A stretch of 64,000 nt of DNA, taken from the NCBI RefSeq assembly GCF_010730355.1, contig NZ_AP022576.1, positions 930,001-994,000 of the forward strand. Reading direction: 5' to 3'. The stretch's first letter is position 1, and the number at the start of each line of letters is the position of its first letter. This DNA comes from Mycobacterium florentinum (GTDB taxonomy: Bacteria > Actinomycetota > Actinomycetes > Mycobacteriales > Mycobacteriaceae). Under the pieces are notes generated by a model. The model was not told the DNA's origin, made no database searches, and saw only the letters and a program-made list of their open reading frames with translations. The position numbers were made by a program, and so were the translations under genes. Below are positions 29,994 to 38,961 of the stretch, in pieces.

Positions 29994-30824
29994 TCAGCCG
30001 ACCAGAGCGGGCTGCAGGCCGCTGTGCGCTTCCTCGCCGTCCGCGCCGGGAGCCGGCAGCGCGTCGGGCGCGGCCCTGAGCTGGACGATCTTGTGCGCCA
30101 CAAACGCGCCGAGCGCCCCGACGATTGGAGCCGCGGCCATCGTGCCCCAGTGGTGAGCAAGCACCAGGAACCCGAAGCCGGACGACGCGACCAGCATCGC
30201 GCTCAGCACCGGCGTCCAGCGGATCGGTTGCCGGAACCGGGCGGACACCAGCACGCCCAGGATCACGGCGACGGTGTGCCCGGCATCGGTGAAGTCGGCA
30301 CCGATGGTCGCCGAGGCCAGGCCCGCCGAGATCCACCAGCCGACCCACGCCGGACGCCACCGCTGCGGTATCGCCGCCGTCATCGCGCCGAGCACCGCCA
30401 GCGCGCCGTAGCTCATCCCGACATCACTGGCCCGCGCGACGGAGATCGGCAGCCAGCCGAACTCGACCGCGGAGGCAAGTGCGGCGGCCACAACCAGGGT
30501 CGCGCCGATGTGGCCGACCAGGAACGCGATCACCAGCCGGATGGTCTGCAGATGCAGCTCGGCAAGGGCCAGCAGGCAGGTCAGGAACGGCAGCCAGAAG
30601 TAGAGCGGACCGGCGTCGACGACCAGCGCGCTGCCCAACAGCGTTCCGATGTGCCCGTGCGCCAGGTTGTGCAGGTTGGTGCTGGCGCGCTGGACGATCA
30701 CGTCATGCGCGTGCTGACCCAGCACCAGGATGGCGCAGCTGACAGCAAGCAGAACCGCTACATACCCCACGGTAAAACGGACCCGGCCAAGCCGGGAAAA
30801 GAATCCCCCAAGCATTGAATCCAT
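29994..30824 (-). CDS. Rhomboid-like multipass membrane protein (Rv1648-like)
   Basis: A 276-residue membrane protein with roughly six to seven hydrophobic segments (first at 17-38, last near 225-260) and a hydrophilic C-tail. NLHNLAHGHIGTLLGSAL resembles the rhomboid loop/TM2 region, GMSYGALAVLGA resembles the GxSx segment that carries the catalytic Ser, and DAGHTVAVILGVL resembles the TM6 His segment. A Ser-His dyad could therefore be present. The gene occupies the place of Rv1648 next to pheS on the same strand. Whether it cleaves proteins is unknown; many rhomboid-like proteins do not. ATG at 30824; no signal peptide separate from the first TM. Confidence 0.85.
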   Translation of the reverse strand: MDSMLGGFFSRLGRVRFTVGYVAVLLAVSCAILVLGQHAHDVIVQRASTNLHNLAHGHIGTLLGSALVVDAGPLYFWLPFLTCLLALAELHLQTIRLVIAFLVGHIGATLVVAAALASAVEFGWLPISVARASDVGMSYGALAVLGAMTAAIPQRWRPAWVGWWISAGLASATIGADFTDAGHTVAVILGVLVSARFRQPIRWTPVLSAMLVASSGFGFLVLAHHWGTMAAAPIVGALGAFVAHKIVQLRAAPDALPAPGADGEEAHSGLQPALVG

Positions 30825-30872
30825 TATGACGGCTAAATTGTTTCGGCTTTGTGATGGGAGGCTGTCAACTCC

Positions 30873-31850
30873 CTAAGAGTATTCGAGACGGTAAATCGCC
30901 AAGTCCGGCGGGATGCCCGGCGTCTTGGGCGTGAACACGGATTTACGTGCACGTTTAGCAACGACACCCAACGCGTCCAGCTCACTTTGCGGGATCAGAT
31001 CCAGGGCCGAACTCGAAATCATGATCCCGCCTTTGGGGGCGCGATCCATCACCCGAGCGGCGATATTGACGTCGACGCCGAGCCAGTCGGCGGCCAGCCG
31101 CTGCGGCCGTCCGGTGTGGATGCCGACCCGCATCCGGGGCCGATAGCCCGCCACCTCGACGTCTTTCACCGCCTCGTCTGCGGCCAGCACGGCGCGCACC
31201 GCGACGTCCGGGCGGCGGAACACGGCCATGATGCCGTCGCCCATCCGTTTGACGATGTGCCCGCCCGCATCGAGCAGCGGGGGCTCCACGGCGCGGGCCA
31301 GCTGGCGCAGCAGGCTCAGCGCCGCGTCGTCACCGGCCTGCAGCGACCAGGTCGAGAAGCCGACCAGGTCGGTGAAGACCAGTGTGACCTCCGGATTCGC
31401 CGGCCGACGCGACACCGCCTCGGTGAGCGCCTGCCAGACCTGCAGCACGCTCAGACTGACCTCGCGCGACGCCGCGTCGCGATCCCCCAGCAGCCGGTCG
31501 GCGGCTCGGGCCGCCGCCCGCGGGCCGCCGTCACCCGCGGTCGAGAGCGGGTCACCGAATTCAGGATCCCCGGGCAGCATCCGTCGCGCCCGCCGGATGA
31601 ACGCCACCACGTCCGGGCTGCGATTGGCGCTGTGCCACCACTGGGTCGCGGTGTGTTTCGACACCCGAGGTTGTCGTCCCGATAAAGAGGTCGAACCGGG
31701 AGGCGTCACCGTCGTCACCGATTCGGAGTCCTCTTCTAACGACTCGCCCGGATCCGGATCGCGCGGCGCGAGTTCCACCTGGCAAGGGTAAGTAGTTTCA
31801 CCGAAACCGGGCAATGACGCCCGTCCGGTTTGTGTCAGACGTCGCACCAA
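30873..31850 (-). CDS. Class III adenylate/guanylate cyclase (Rv1647-like)
   Basis: The protein of up to 325 residues ends in a cyclase homology domain (about 150-320). Metal-binding Asp residues are visible in LVFTDLVGFSTWS and MGDGIMAVF, the substrate Lys in HIVKRMGDG, and the catalytic Asn/Arg pair in VDVNIAARVMDRAP. These residues fit an active, homodimeric cAMP-forming enzyme, the activity reported for Rv1647. The N-terminal 90 residues are acidic and low in predicted structure, then a helical region precedes the catalytic domain. No membrane segment is seen. The start is uncertain: TTG 31850, GTG 31847 or a GTG at 31778 (VELAPRDPD). It diverges from the DUF2236 gene, sharing the operator candidate at 31925. 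Confidence 0.92.
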   Translation of the reverse strand: MVRRLTQTGRASLPGFGETTYPCQVELAPRDPDPGESLEEDSESVTTVTPPGSTSLSGRQPRVSKHTATQWWHSANRSPDVVAFIRRARRMLPGDPEFGDPLSTAGDGGPRAAARAADRLLGDRDAASREVSLSVLQVWQALTEAVSRRPANPEVTLVFTDLVGFSTWSLQAGDDAALSLLRQLARAVEPPLLDAGGHIVKRMGDGIMAVFRRPDVAVRAVLAADEAVKDVEVAGYRPRMRVGIHTGRPQRLAADWLGVDVNIAARVMDRAPKGGIMISSSALDLIPQSELDALGVVAKRARKSVFTPKTPGIPPDLAIYRLEYS

Positions 31851-31924
31851 ACCGACTGATCACGACGTCGCCACACCCCTGTGGAAACTCGGTAACAGCT
31901 CGCGTGGCACCCGCCGAAATCGTA

Positions 31925-31940
31925 GACAACATGTGTTGTC
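31925..31940. promoter_or_regulatory. 16-base palindromic operator candidate
   Basis: GACAACA-TG-TGTTGTC is a perfect inverted repeat with 7-base arms, placed between the divergent cyclase and DUF2236 genes, 40 bases before the ATG of the latter. Its form is like TetR-family operators. No TetR gene lies nearby, so the regulator is unknown. Confidence 0.55.
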
Positions 31941-31979
31941 AAAGTTATCGTGAGCTCAGGCAGCAAGTAGGAGGTCGTG

Positions 31980-32999
31980 ATGACTACCGCATCGACCACA
32001 TCCGCTGATCCACTCGGCCCAGATTCCCTGACCTGGAAGTACTTTGGCGACCTGCGCACCGGAATGATGGGCGTCTGGATCGGGGCGATCCAGAACATGT
32101 ACCCACAGCTCGGCGCGGGCGTCGAGGAGCATTCGATCCTGCTGCGCGAGCCCCTGCAGCGGGTGGCCCGGTCGGTGTACCCGATCATGGGCGTGGTCTA
32201 CGACGGCGAGCGCGCGGCGCTGACCGGTGAACAGATCAAGCACTACCACGACACCATCAAGGGAATCGATGCCGAAGGGCGCCGTTACCACGCGTTGAAC
32301 CCGGAGACCTTCTACTGGGCGCACGCGACGTTCTTCATGCTCATCGTCAAGGTCGCCGAATACTTCTGCGGCGGGCTGACCGAGGCCGAGAAGCGTCAGC
32401 TGTTCGACGAGCACGTGCAGTGGTACCGGATGTACGGCATGAGCATGCGGCCGGTGCCCGAATCCTGGGAGGAATTCCAGGAGTACTGGGACCGGGTCTG
32501 CCGCGACGAGCTGGAGATCAACCAGGCGACGCTGGACATCTTCCGGATCCGCATCCCGAAGCCGAAGTTCGTCCTGATGCCCACGCCCATTTGGGACCAG
32601 ATCCTCAAGCCGCTGGTGGCCGGTCAGCGCTGGATCGCCGCCGGGCTGTTCGAGCCCGCGGTGCGCGAGAAAGCGGGCATGCGCTGGACGCCGGGCGACG
32701 AAATCCTGCTGCGCGTGTTCGGCAAGCTGATCGCGCTGGCGTTCCTGGCGGTGCCCGACGAAATCCGGCTGCACCCGCGGGCGCTGGCCGCCTACCGCCG
32801 CGCCGAGGGCCGGGCCCCGATCGACGCACCGCTGGTCGAGGCGCCCGAGTTCGTGGCGCCGCCCCGCGACCGCCGCGGCCTGCCGATGCACTATTTTCCG
32901 CCGCACAAGTCGTTGATCGAGCGGGCCGGATCGCTGGTGCACACCACGCTCTCGCTGGCCGGGCTGCGGCCCGCCGGGGGTCGCGGACGAGCGGCCTAA
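31980..32999 (+). CDS. DUF2236 (MpaB/latex-clearing type) oxygenase-family protein, Rv1645c-like
   Basis: A 339-residue, mainly helical protein of the oxygenase MpaB family. Its members include haem-dependent enzymes, though the function of the mycobacterial proteins is unproven. Recognisable parts are WAHATFFMLIVKVAEYF (about 100-115, with the His of the family's conserved WxH-type motif) and HVQWYRMYGMSMRPVPESWEEF. The ATG at 31980 has AGGAGG five bases upstream; a GTG one codon earlier is too close to it. Its stop overlaps the convergent tsnR stop by four bases. It lies at the place of Rv1645c. A palindromic operator candidate sits 40 bases upstream. Confidence 0.88.
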   Translation: MTTASTTSADPLGPDSLTWKYFGDLRTGMMGVWIGAIQNMYPQLGAGVEEHSILLREPLQRVARSVYPIMGVVYDGERAALTGEQIKHYHDTIKGIDAEGRRYHALNPETFYWAHATFFMLIVKVAEYFCGGLTEAEKRQLFDEHVQWYRMYGMSMRPVPESWEEFQEYWDRVCRDELEINQATLDIFRIRIPKPKFVLMPTPIWDQILKPLVAGQRWIAAGLFEPAVREKAGMRWTPGDEILLRVFGKLIALAFLAVPDEIRLHPRALAAYRRAEGRAPIDAPLVEAPEFVAPPRDRRGLPMHYFPPHKSLIERAGSLVHTTLSLAGLRPAGGRGRAA

Positions 33000-33787
33000 A
33001 AGCGCTGCAGCACACCGAGCGCCTGTGCGCTCTGGTACAGACATATCGCCGCGGCGGCAGCCACATTCAGGCTCTCCGCGCCGCCCGACATCGGGATGCG
33101 CACGCGATGGTCGGCCTGGTCGGTGATCTCTTCGGGCAGGCCGTGCGATTCGGGACCGAACAGCCAGGCGGTCGGCGTGGCCAGCAGCGCATCGGCCTCG
33201 TCCAGACGGGTGCCGCCGTCGACGGTGGTGGCCAGCGCCTGCAGCCCGGCGGCACGTACCGCGCCCAGCACCGCGTCGACGTCAGGTTCGGCGACGACCG
33301 GAAGCGAGAAGATGCTGCCGGCCGACGCGCGCAAACATTTGCCGTTGTAGGGGTCGACGCTGTGCCCGGCGAGAATCACCGCCGCGGCGCCCATCGCGTC
33401 GGCGAGGCGGATCAGCGTGCCCGCGTTGCCCGGCTCGCTGATCTCGACGGCAACCGCGACCAGCCGCGGCGAACCGGCCAGCGCGTGGCGCAGTCCGGTC
33501 GCCGGCATGTCGCACACGGCCACCAGCCCGGCCGGAGTAACGGTGTCGGACAAGGCTTTTGCCGCACGATCGGTGACGACATTGACGGGACACTGCTGGG
33601 TGGCCAGCAGTGTCGCGTGCCGCTGCGCCGCCAGTTCGGTGACGAACACCTCGCGCACCAATCCGCGCGCCGACGCGGCCTCGACCAGGTTTTGGCCCTC
33701 GGCCAGGAACTGGTTCGCCCGCCGCCGCACCACATGGCGATGCAACTTGACCGCCGCGACCACCCGGGCCGAGCGCTCGGTGAGCAC
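32996..33787 (-). CDS. tsnR: SpoU-family RNA 2'-O-methyltransferase
   Basis: The 263-residue protein has an N-terminal SpoU substrate-binding domain (RFLAEG-like FLAEGQNLVEAA) and a C-terminal SPOUT knot. The three motifs are EISEPGNAGTLIRLADAMGA, AWLFGPESHGLP and IPMSGGAESLNVAAAAAI, which bind S-adenosylmethionine. It probably methylates a ribose in ribosomal RNA; the exact site is unknown, and the tsnR name is inherited from the M. tuberculosis locus without proof of thiostrepton resistance. The GTG at 33787 lies five bases after the rplT stop, so it is the last gene of infC-rpmI-rplT-tsnR. Confidence 0.94.
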   Translation of the reverse strand: MLTERSARVVAAVKLHRHVVRRRANQFLAEGQNLVEAASARGLVREVFVTELAAQRHATLLATQQCPVNVVTDRAAKALSDTVTPAGLVAVCDMPATGLRHALAGSPRLVAVAVEISEPGNAGTLIRLADAMGAAAVILAGHSVDPYNGKCLRASAGSIFSLPVVAEPDVDAVLGAVRAAGLQALATTVDGGTRLDEADALLATPTAWLFGPESHGLPEEITDQADHRVRIPMSGGAESLNVAAAAAICLYQSAQALGVLQRF

Positions 33788-33792
33788 CGGGG

Positions 33793-34182
33793 TTAAGCAG
33801 CTTCTCCGGAGGGCGCGTTGACGTCCTTGGGCAGTGCCGCCCGGGCGACATCGACCAGCGCGGTGAACGCTGCCGGATCGGTGATCGCAATGTCGGCAAG
33901 GTTTTTGCGGTCGACTTCCACACCGGCGGCCTTGAGGCCCTGGATCAGCCGGTTGTAGGTGATGTCGTTGGCGCGCGCCGCGGCGTTGATCCGCGAGATC
34001 CACAACTTGCGGAACTCGCCCTTGCGCGCACGGCGGTCGCGGTAGGCGTACTGCAACGAATGCAGCTGCTGCTCTTTGGCTTTGCGGTAGAGCCGAGACC
34101 GCTGGCCGCGATAGCCTTTCGAGGCCGTCAGGACGCTGCGCCTCTTCTTGTGGGCGTTGACCGCCCGCTTCACGCGTGCCAT
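33793..34182 (-). CDS. rplT: Ribosomal protein L20
   Basis: A 129-residue basic protein of the large subunit needed early in 50S assembly. [35 protein letters not shown] and [18 protein letters not shown] are the conserved L20 blocks. The ATG at 34182 follows an AGTAGGAAC site. It is in the usual infC-rpmI-rplT order, 89 bases after rpmI. Confidence 0.99.
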   Translation of the reverse strand: MARVKRAVNAHKKRRSVLTASKGYRGQRSRLYRKAKEQQLHSLQYAYRDRRARKGEFRKLWISRINAAARANDITYNRLIQGLKAAGVEVDRKNLADIAITDPAAFTALVDVARAALPKDVNAPSGEAA

Positions 34183-34271
34183 GGATGTTCCTACTCTCGT
34201 TCAGACGTAAATGGTCAGGGTGCCGGTGCCAGGTGGCTGTGTGCCCTGGCCGGCGCTCGGCTTGTCGAAGG

Positions 34272-34466
34272 TCAGCCGTTCAGCATCGCGTTGACGCGCT
34301 TGGTGTCGTTGGCGGCAACGTCGGTGCGGCCGTCGAGCCGGCGGGTGCGCTTGCTCGGCTTGTGCTCGAGCAAGTGTCGACGATTGACTTTCTGGCGGAC
34401 GATCTTTCCGGTCCCGGTACGCCGGAATCGCTTGGTCGCGCCGCTGTGGGACTTGGCCTTGGGCAT
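34272..34466 (-). CDS. rpmI: Ribosomal protein L35
   Basis: A 64-residue basic large-subunit protein starting [20 protein letters not shown] and containing the [17 protein letters not shown] core of bacterial L35. The ATG at 34466 follows AGAGGAAAC. It lies 35 bases after infC and 89 before rplT on the same strand. Confidence 0.99.
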   Translation of the reverse strand: MPKAKSHSGATKRFRRTGTGKIVRQKVNRRHLLEHKPSKRTRRLDGRTDVAANDTKRVNAMLNG

Positions 34467-34501
34467 GTTTCCTCTAGTTCTTACTTGGTTTCGCTGTTAG
34501 G

Positions 34502-35110
<609 letters not shown>

Positions 35111-35203
35111 GGGGCCTCCCTTGTTGGGCTTCTGTCGTCGTCTCGCTACGACCGGTGACTCGGGCCCGTTGGGATGCAGTGGTGGAAACGCCACACCATC
35201 AGC

Positions 35204-35228
35204 AAAAAAAGCCCTGCAGAAGCAGGGC
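35204..35228 (-). terminator. Rho-independent terminator in the infC leader (attenuator)
   Basis: Read on the minus strand: GCCCTGC, loop TTCT, GCAGGGC, then seven T, ending about 94 bases before the infC AUC start. The next gene upstream on this strand would be none (lysX is divergent), so the hairpin cannot end another transcript and most likely attenuates infC-rpmI-rplT-tsnR. Confidence 0.85.
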
Positions 35229-35244
35229 CCAATGCCGACCGATC

Positions 35245-35268
35245 ACGGCCTGAACGCGTTCAGGCCGT
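35245..35268 (-). promoter_or_regulatory. Perfect 24-base palindrome in the infC leader
   Basis: Arms ACGGCCTGAA and TTCAGGCCGT enclose CGCG, 16 bases upstream of the attenuator hairpin in the direction of transcription. As RNA it forms a 10-bp stem with a CGCG loop. It may be the sensing part of an IF3/L20-type leader, or a DNA operator. Confidence 0.7.
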
Positions 35269-35403
35269 CCGCGCCGTGCGCGAAACAGGCACCTCGCGGT
35301 GCCGTGACCGGACCACTGCGCCTTGAAATACTTTCGCGGCTAGCGGTGGGAGTGGGACTCCACTTAACTGTCCCAGGCCGTAGCCGGGATGGTCGCGGAG
35401 GCA

Positions 35404-35412
35404 AGTCTAGCA
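35404..35412 (-). promoter_or_regulatory. Extended -10 promoter candidate for infC
   Basis: On the minus strand TGC-TAGACT forms an extended -10 (TGN plus TANNNT). A start near 35397 would give a leader of about 285 bases that contains the palindrome and the attenuator. No good -35 is seen, which is common for extended -10 promoters. Confidence 0.5.
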
Positions 35413-35531
35413 GTCGTCATGCGCCTTCCCGCATTTCAGCTGCCTGGCCAGGGTGATCGCCGCACGCCCGGGCGGACAAGTAGTGCCGACCGGTCTTGGC
35501 GCTTCGCCGGGCATTTGACGGGTTAAAGGCT

Positions 35532-35537
35532 TATCCT
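35532..35537 (+). promoter_or_regulatory. -10 element of lysX, probable leaderless mRNA
   Basis: TATCCT ends eight bases before the GTG at 35546, and no ribosome site lies between them. This spacing predicts that transcription begins at or next to the start codon. TTGACG at 35515-35520 is too close (11 bases) to be a standard -35. Confidence 0.5.
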
Positions 35538-35545
35538 CGCGGTCT

Positions 35546-38500
35546 GTGACTCTCGCTTCTGCTGCTTCGGGGCCTCGTTCGGGCAGCCGGTCGAGTTCCC
35601 GGTATCGGTGGGTACCGGCGGCGGCCGGCTGGACTGTTGGCGTCATCGCCACCCTGTCCTTGATCGGCAGCGTGTCACCCCTGATCCGGTGGTTGATCAA
35701 GGGTCCGCGGGAGTTCATCAACGACTACCTGTTCAACTTCCCGGACACCAGCATCGCGTGGTCCTTCGTACTGGCGCTGCTGGCGGCGGCGCTGACCGCC
35801 CGCAAACGCATCGCCTGGTGGGTGCTGCTCGGCCAAATGGTCCTGGCCGCATTCTGGAACGCCGCCGACATCGCCGCCGGCGATAACACCGCGGCCGAGA
35901 CGTTCGGCGAGAACCTCGGGTTCGCGATGCACATCGTCGTGATCGTCCTGCTGGTGCTGAGCTATCGCGAGTTCTGGGCCAAGGTCCGCCGGGCCGCGTT
36001 GTTCAAGGCGGCCGCCGTCCTGGTCGTCGGGGACGTGATCGGAATCCTGTTGTCCTGGGGCCTGGTCGAGCTCTTCCCCGGATCGTTGGCCCGACAGGAT
36101 CGGCTGGGGTACGTGGCCAACCGGGTGGTCGGGTTTGCCCTGGCCGACCCCGACCTGTTCACCGGCAAACCGCACGTCCTGCTCAACGCGATCTTCGGGT
36201 TGTTCGGGGCGCTCGCCTTGATCGCGGCGGCGATCGTGCTGTTCCAATCCCAGCGCGCCGACAACGCGCTGACCGGCGAGGACGAGTCCGCGATCCGCGG
36301 GCTGCTCGAGCTGTACGGCAAGAACGACTCCCTGGGCTACTTCGCCACCCGTCGCGACAAGTCGGTGGTCTTCGCCCACACCGGCCGCGCCGCGATCACC
36401 TACCGGGTCGAGGTGGGCGTCTGCCTGGCCAGCGGCGACCCCGTAGGCGATCCCCGGGCGTGGTCACAGGCCATCGATGCATGGCTCGCGTTGTGCAAGA
36501 CCTACGGCTGGGCGCCCGGTGTGATGGGTGCCAGTTCCCAAGGGGCCCAGGCTTATCGTGAGCGCGGCCTCAATGCCCTCGAGCTCGGCGACGAGGCGAT
36601 TCTGCGAACCTCCGATTTCAAGCTGTCCGGCCCGGACATGCGCGGGGTGCGCCAGGCCGTGACGCGGGCGCGGCGGGCCGGGCTGACGGTCCGCATCCGG
36701 CGGCACCGGGACATCGGCGCCGACGAGATGGCCGAGACGATTTCACGCGCCAATGCCTGGCGCGATACCCAGTCCGAGCGCGGGTTCTCGATGGCGCTGG
36801 GTCGCCTCGGCGATCCGGCCGACGGGGAGTGCCTGCTGGTCGAGGCACTGGATCGCGACGAGCAGGTGGTCGCGATGCTGTCGCTGGTCCCGTGGGGAAG
36901 CACCGGGGTTTCGCTGGATTTGATGCGCCGGTCTCCCCAATCCCCCAACGGCACCAACGAATTCATGGTCAGCGAACTCGCCCTGAACGCCGAAGGGATT
37001 GGTATCAACCGCGTTTCGCTGAACTTTGCAATGTTCCGGTCGGCGTTCGAGCAGGGCGCTCAACTCGGTGCCGGCCCGATCGCGCGGCTGTGGCGGGGCC
37101 TGCTGCTGTTCTTCTCCCGGTGGTGGCAGCTGGAGACGCTGTACCGCTCCAACATGAAGTACCAACCCGAATGGGTGCCGCGTTACGCCTGCTACGAGGA
37201 CGCCCGGTTGATTCCGCGGGTGGGCGTCGCTTCGGCCATGGCCGAAGGCTTCCTGGTCTTGCCGTTCAGCCGGCGGGACAAGGTGCACACCGGGCATCAC
37301 TCCGCCGTACCGGCCAGGCTGGCGGAATCCGGGCTGCTGCACGAGGACGGATCCGCTCCGGACGTCAGCGGGCTCAAGCGCGGCGACGAAGTCGACTCCG
37401 AGGAGTACCGGCACCGCCTGCCCGAGCAGGTGCGGGTCCGGCTGACCAAGCTGAGATCGTTGCAGCGCAACGGTATTGACGCCTATCCGGTGGGGTCGCC
37501 GCCCAGCCACACCGTCGTCCAGGCCCTCGACACCGACGACGACGAGGTCACGGTCTCGGTCGCGGGCCGCATCCTGCGGATACGCGACTTCGGCGGGGTG
37601 CTGTTCGCCGAATTGCGCGACTGGTCGGGCGAAATGCAAGTGCTGCTGGATAATTCGCGCTTGGAATCCGGCCGGACCGCCGATTTCACCGCCGCCATCG
37701 ATCTCGGTGACCTGGTCGAGATGACCGGGCACATGGGTTTCAGCAAGCGCGGAACCCGCTCGCTGATCGTGAGCGACTGGCGGATGGTCGGAAAGTGCTT
37801 GCGGCCGTTGCCCAACAAGTGGAAAGGGCTGACCGACCCGGAATCGCGGGTGCGCACCCGCTACGTCGACCTGGCGGTCAACGCCGAGTCACGCAATCTG
37901 GTGACGGCCCGCAGCAGCGTGCTGCGCTCGGTGCGGGAAACGTTGTTCGCCAAGGGTTTCATCGAGGTGGAAACGCCGATCCTGCAGCCGATCCACGGCG
38001 GGGCCGCCGCCCGCCCCTTCGTCACCCACATCAACACCTACGACATGGACCTCTTCTTGCGCATCGCGCCCGAGCTCTACCTGAAGCGGTTGTGCGTCGG
38101 CGGCGTGGAGCGGGTGTTCGAGCTGGGCCGGGCCTTCCGCAACGAAGGCGTGGACTTCAGCCACAACCCGGAGTTCACGTTGCTCGAGGCCTACCAGGCG
38201 CACGCCGACTACCGGGTGTGGATCGACGGCTGCCGCGAACTGATCCAGAACGCCGCCGAGGCCGCCAACGGCACGCAGACCGTGCTGCGGCCACACCCGG
38301 GCCAAGGCGACGGCCGCCTGGAACCGGTCGACATCTCCGGGGTGTGGCCGGTGAAGACCGTGCACGATGCGGTCTCCGAGGCGCTCGGCGAACGCATCAA
38401 CCCGAACACGTCGCTGACCGCGCTGCGCAAGCTGTCCGACCGCGCCCGCATTCCCTATCGCGACCATTGGGACGCCGGGGCGGTGGTGCTGGAACTCTAC

Positions 38501-38884
38501 GAGCATCTGGTCGAGGACCGGACCGAGGAGCCGACGTTCTACATCGACTTCCCGACCTCCGTGTCACCGCTGACCCGGCCGCACCGCAGTCAACCCGGCG
38601 TCGCCGAGCGGTGGGACCTGGTGGCGTGGGGTGTCGAGCTGGGCACCGCCTACAGCGAGCTCACCGACCCGGTGGAACAGCGCCGCCGGCTGCTGGCGCA
38701 GTCGCTGCTGGCCGCGGGCGGCGACCCGGAGGCGATGGAGCTCGACGAGGACTTCCTGCAGGCCATGGAATACGCGATGCCGCCGACCGGCGGCATCGGG
38801 ATGGGGATCGATCGGCTCGTGATGCTCATAACTGGTCGCAGCATCCGCGAGACGTTGCCATTTCCGCTGGCCAAGCCACATTAG
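35546..38884 (+). CDS. lysX: LysX: lysyl-phosphatidylglycerol synthase fused to lysyl-tRNA synthetase
   Basis: A 1112-residue membrane protein. About six membrane segments lie in residues 24-240, followed by an MprF-like GNAT pair (about 250-590, with SFKLSGPD-type [16 protein letters not shown] and [18 protein letters not shown]) that moves lysine from Lys-tRNA to phosphatidylglycerol. Then come an OB-fold (about 650-760) and a class II LysRS core: motif 2 [20 protein letters not shown] and motif 3 [14 protein letters not shown]. In M. tuberculosis LysX makes lysyl-phosphatidylglycerol and protects against cationic peptides. The fused synthetase supplies its own Lys-tRNA. GTG start, probably leaderless. 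The product is some 60 residues shorter than the 1172 recalled for M. tuberculosis. Confidence 0.97.
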   Translation: MTLASAASGPRSGSRSSSRYRWVPAAAGWTVGVIATLSLIGSVSPLIRWLIKGPREFINDYLFNFPDTSIAWSFVLALLAAALTARKRIAWWVLLGQMVLAAFWNAADIAAGDNTAAETFGENLGFAMHIVVIVLLVLSYREFWAKVRRAALFKAAAVLVVGDVIGILLSWGLVELFPGSLARQDRLGYVANRVVGFALADPDLFTGKPHVLLNAIFGLFGALALIAAAIVLFQSQRADNALTGEDESAIRGLLELYGKNDSLGYFATRRDKSVVFAHTGRAAITYRVEVGVCLASGDPVGDPRAWSQAIDAWLALCKTYGWAPGVMGASSQGAQAYRERGLNALELGDEAILRTSDFKLSGPDMRGVRQAVTRARRAGLTVRIRRHRDIGADEMAETISRANAWRDTQSERGFSMALGRLGDPADGECLLVEALDRDEQVVAMLSLVPWGSTGVSLDLMRRSPQSPNGTNEFMVSELALNAEGIGINRVSLNFAMFRSAFEQGAQLGAGPIARLWRGLLLFFSRWWQLETLYRSNMKYQPEWVPRYACYEDARLIPRVGVASAMAEGFLVLPFSRRDKVHTGHHSAVPARLAESGLLHEDGSAPDVSGLKRGDEVDSEEYRHRLPEQVRVRLTKLRSLQRNGIDAYPVGSPPSHTVVQALDTDDDEVTVSVAGRILRIRDFGGVLFAELRDWSGEMQVLLDNSRLESGRTADFTAAIDLGDLVEMTGHMGFSKRGTRSLIVSDWRMVGKCLRPLPNKWKGLTDPESRVRTRYVDLAVNAESRNLVTARSSVLRSVRETLFAKGFIEVETPILQPIHGGAAARPFVTHINTYDMDLFLRIAPELYLKRLCVGGVERVFELGRAFRNEGVDFSHNPEFTLLEAYQAHADYRVWIDGCRELIQNAAEAANGTQTVLRPHPGQGDGRLEPVDISGVWPVKTVHDAVSEALGERINPNTSLTALRKLSDRARIPYRDHWDAGAVVLELYEHLVEDRTEEPTFYIDFPTSVSPLTRPHRSQPGVAERWDLVAWGVELGTAYSELTDPVEQRRRLLAQSLLAAGGDPEAMELDEDFLQAMEYAMPPTGGIGMGIDRLVMLITGRSIRETLPFPLAKPH

Positions 38885-38961
38885 CCGGGGCGCCGAGGCC
38901 TCAGCGAGTCCACAGCGAACATCGGGTAAATATGTTCCGGGATGGTTAACAATCGACCACA

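Larger units (their letters stand above)
35111..35545. other. 435-base divergent region between infC and lysX
   Basis: No gene is seen here. It holds a long structured infC leader on the minus strand (a perfect 24-base palindrome, then a terminator-like hairpin with seven T), an extended -10 element for infC at about 35404-35412, and a TATCCT -10 eight bases before the lysX GTG. The stretch between 35269 and 35395 contains several short GC-rich dyads without a clear role. Confidence 0.8.
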
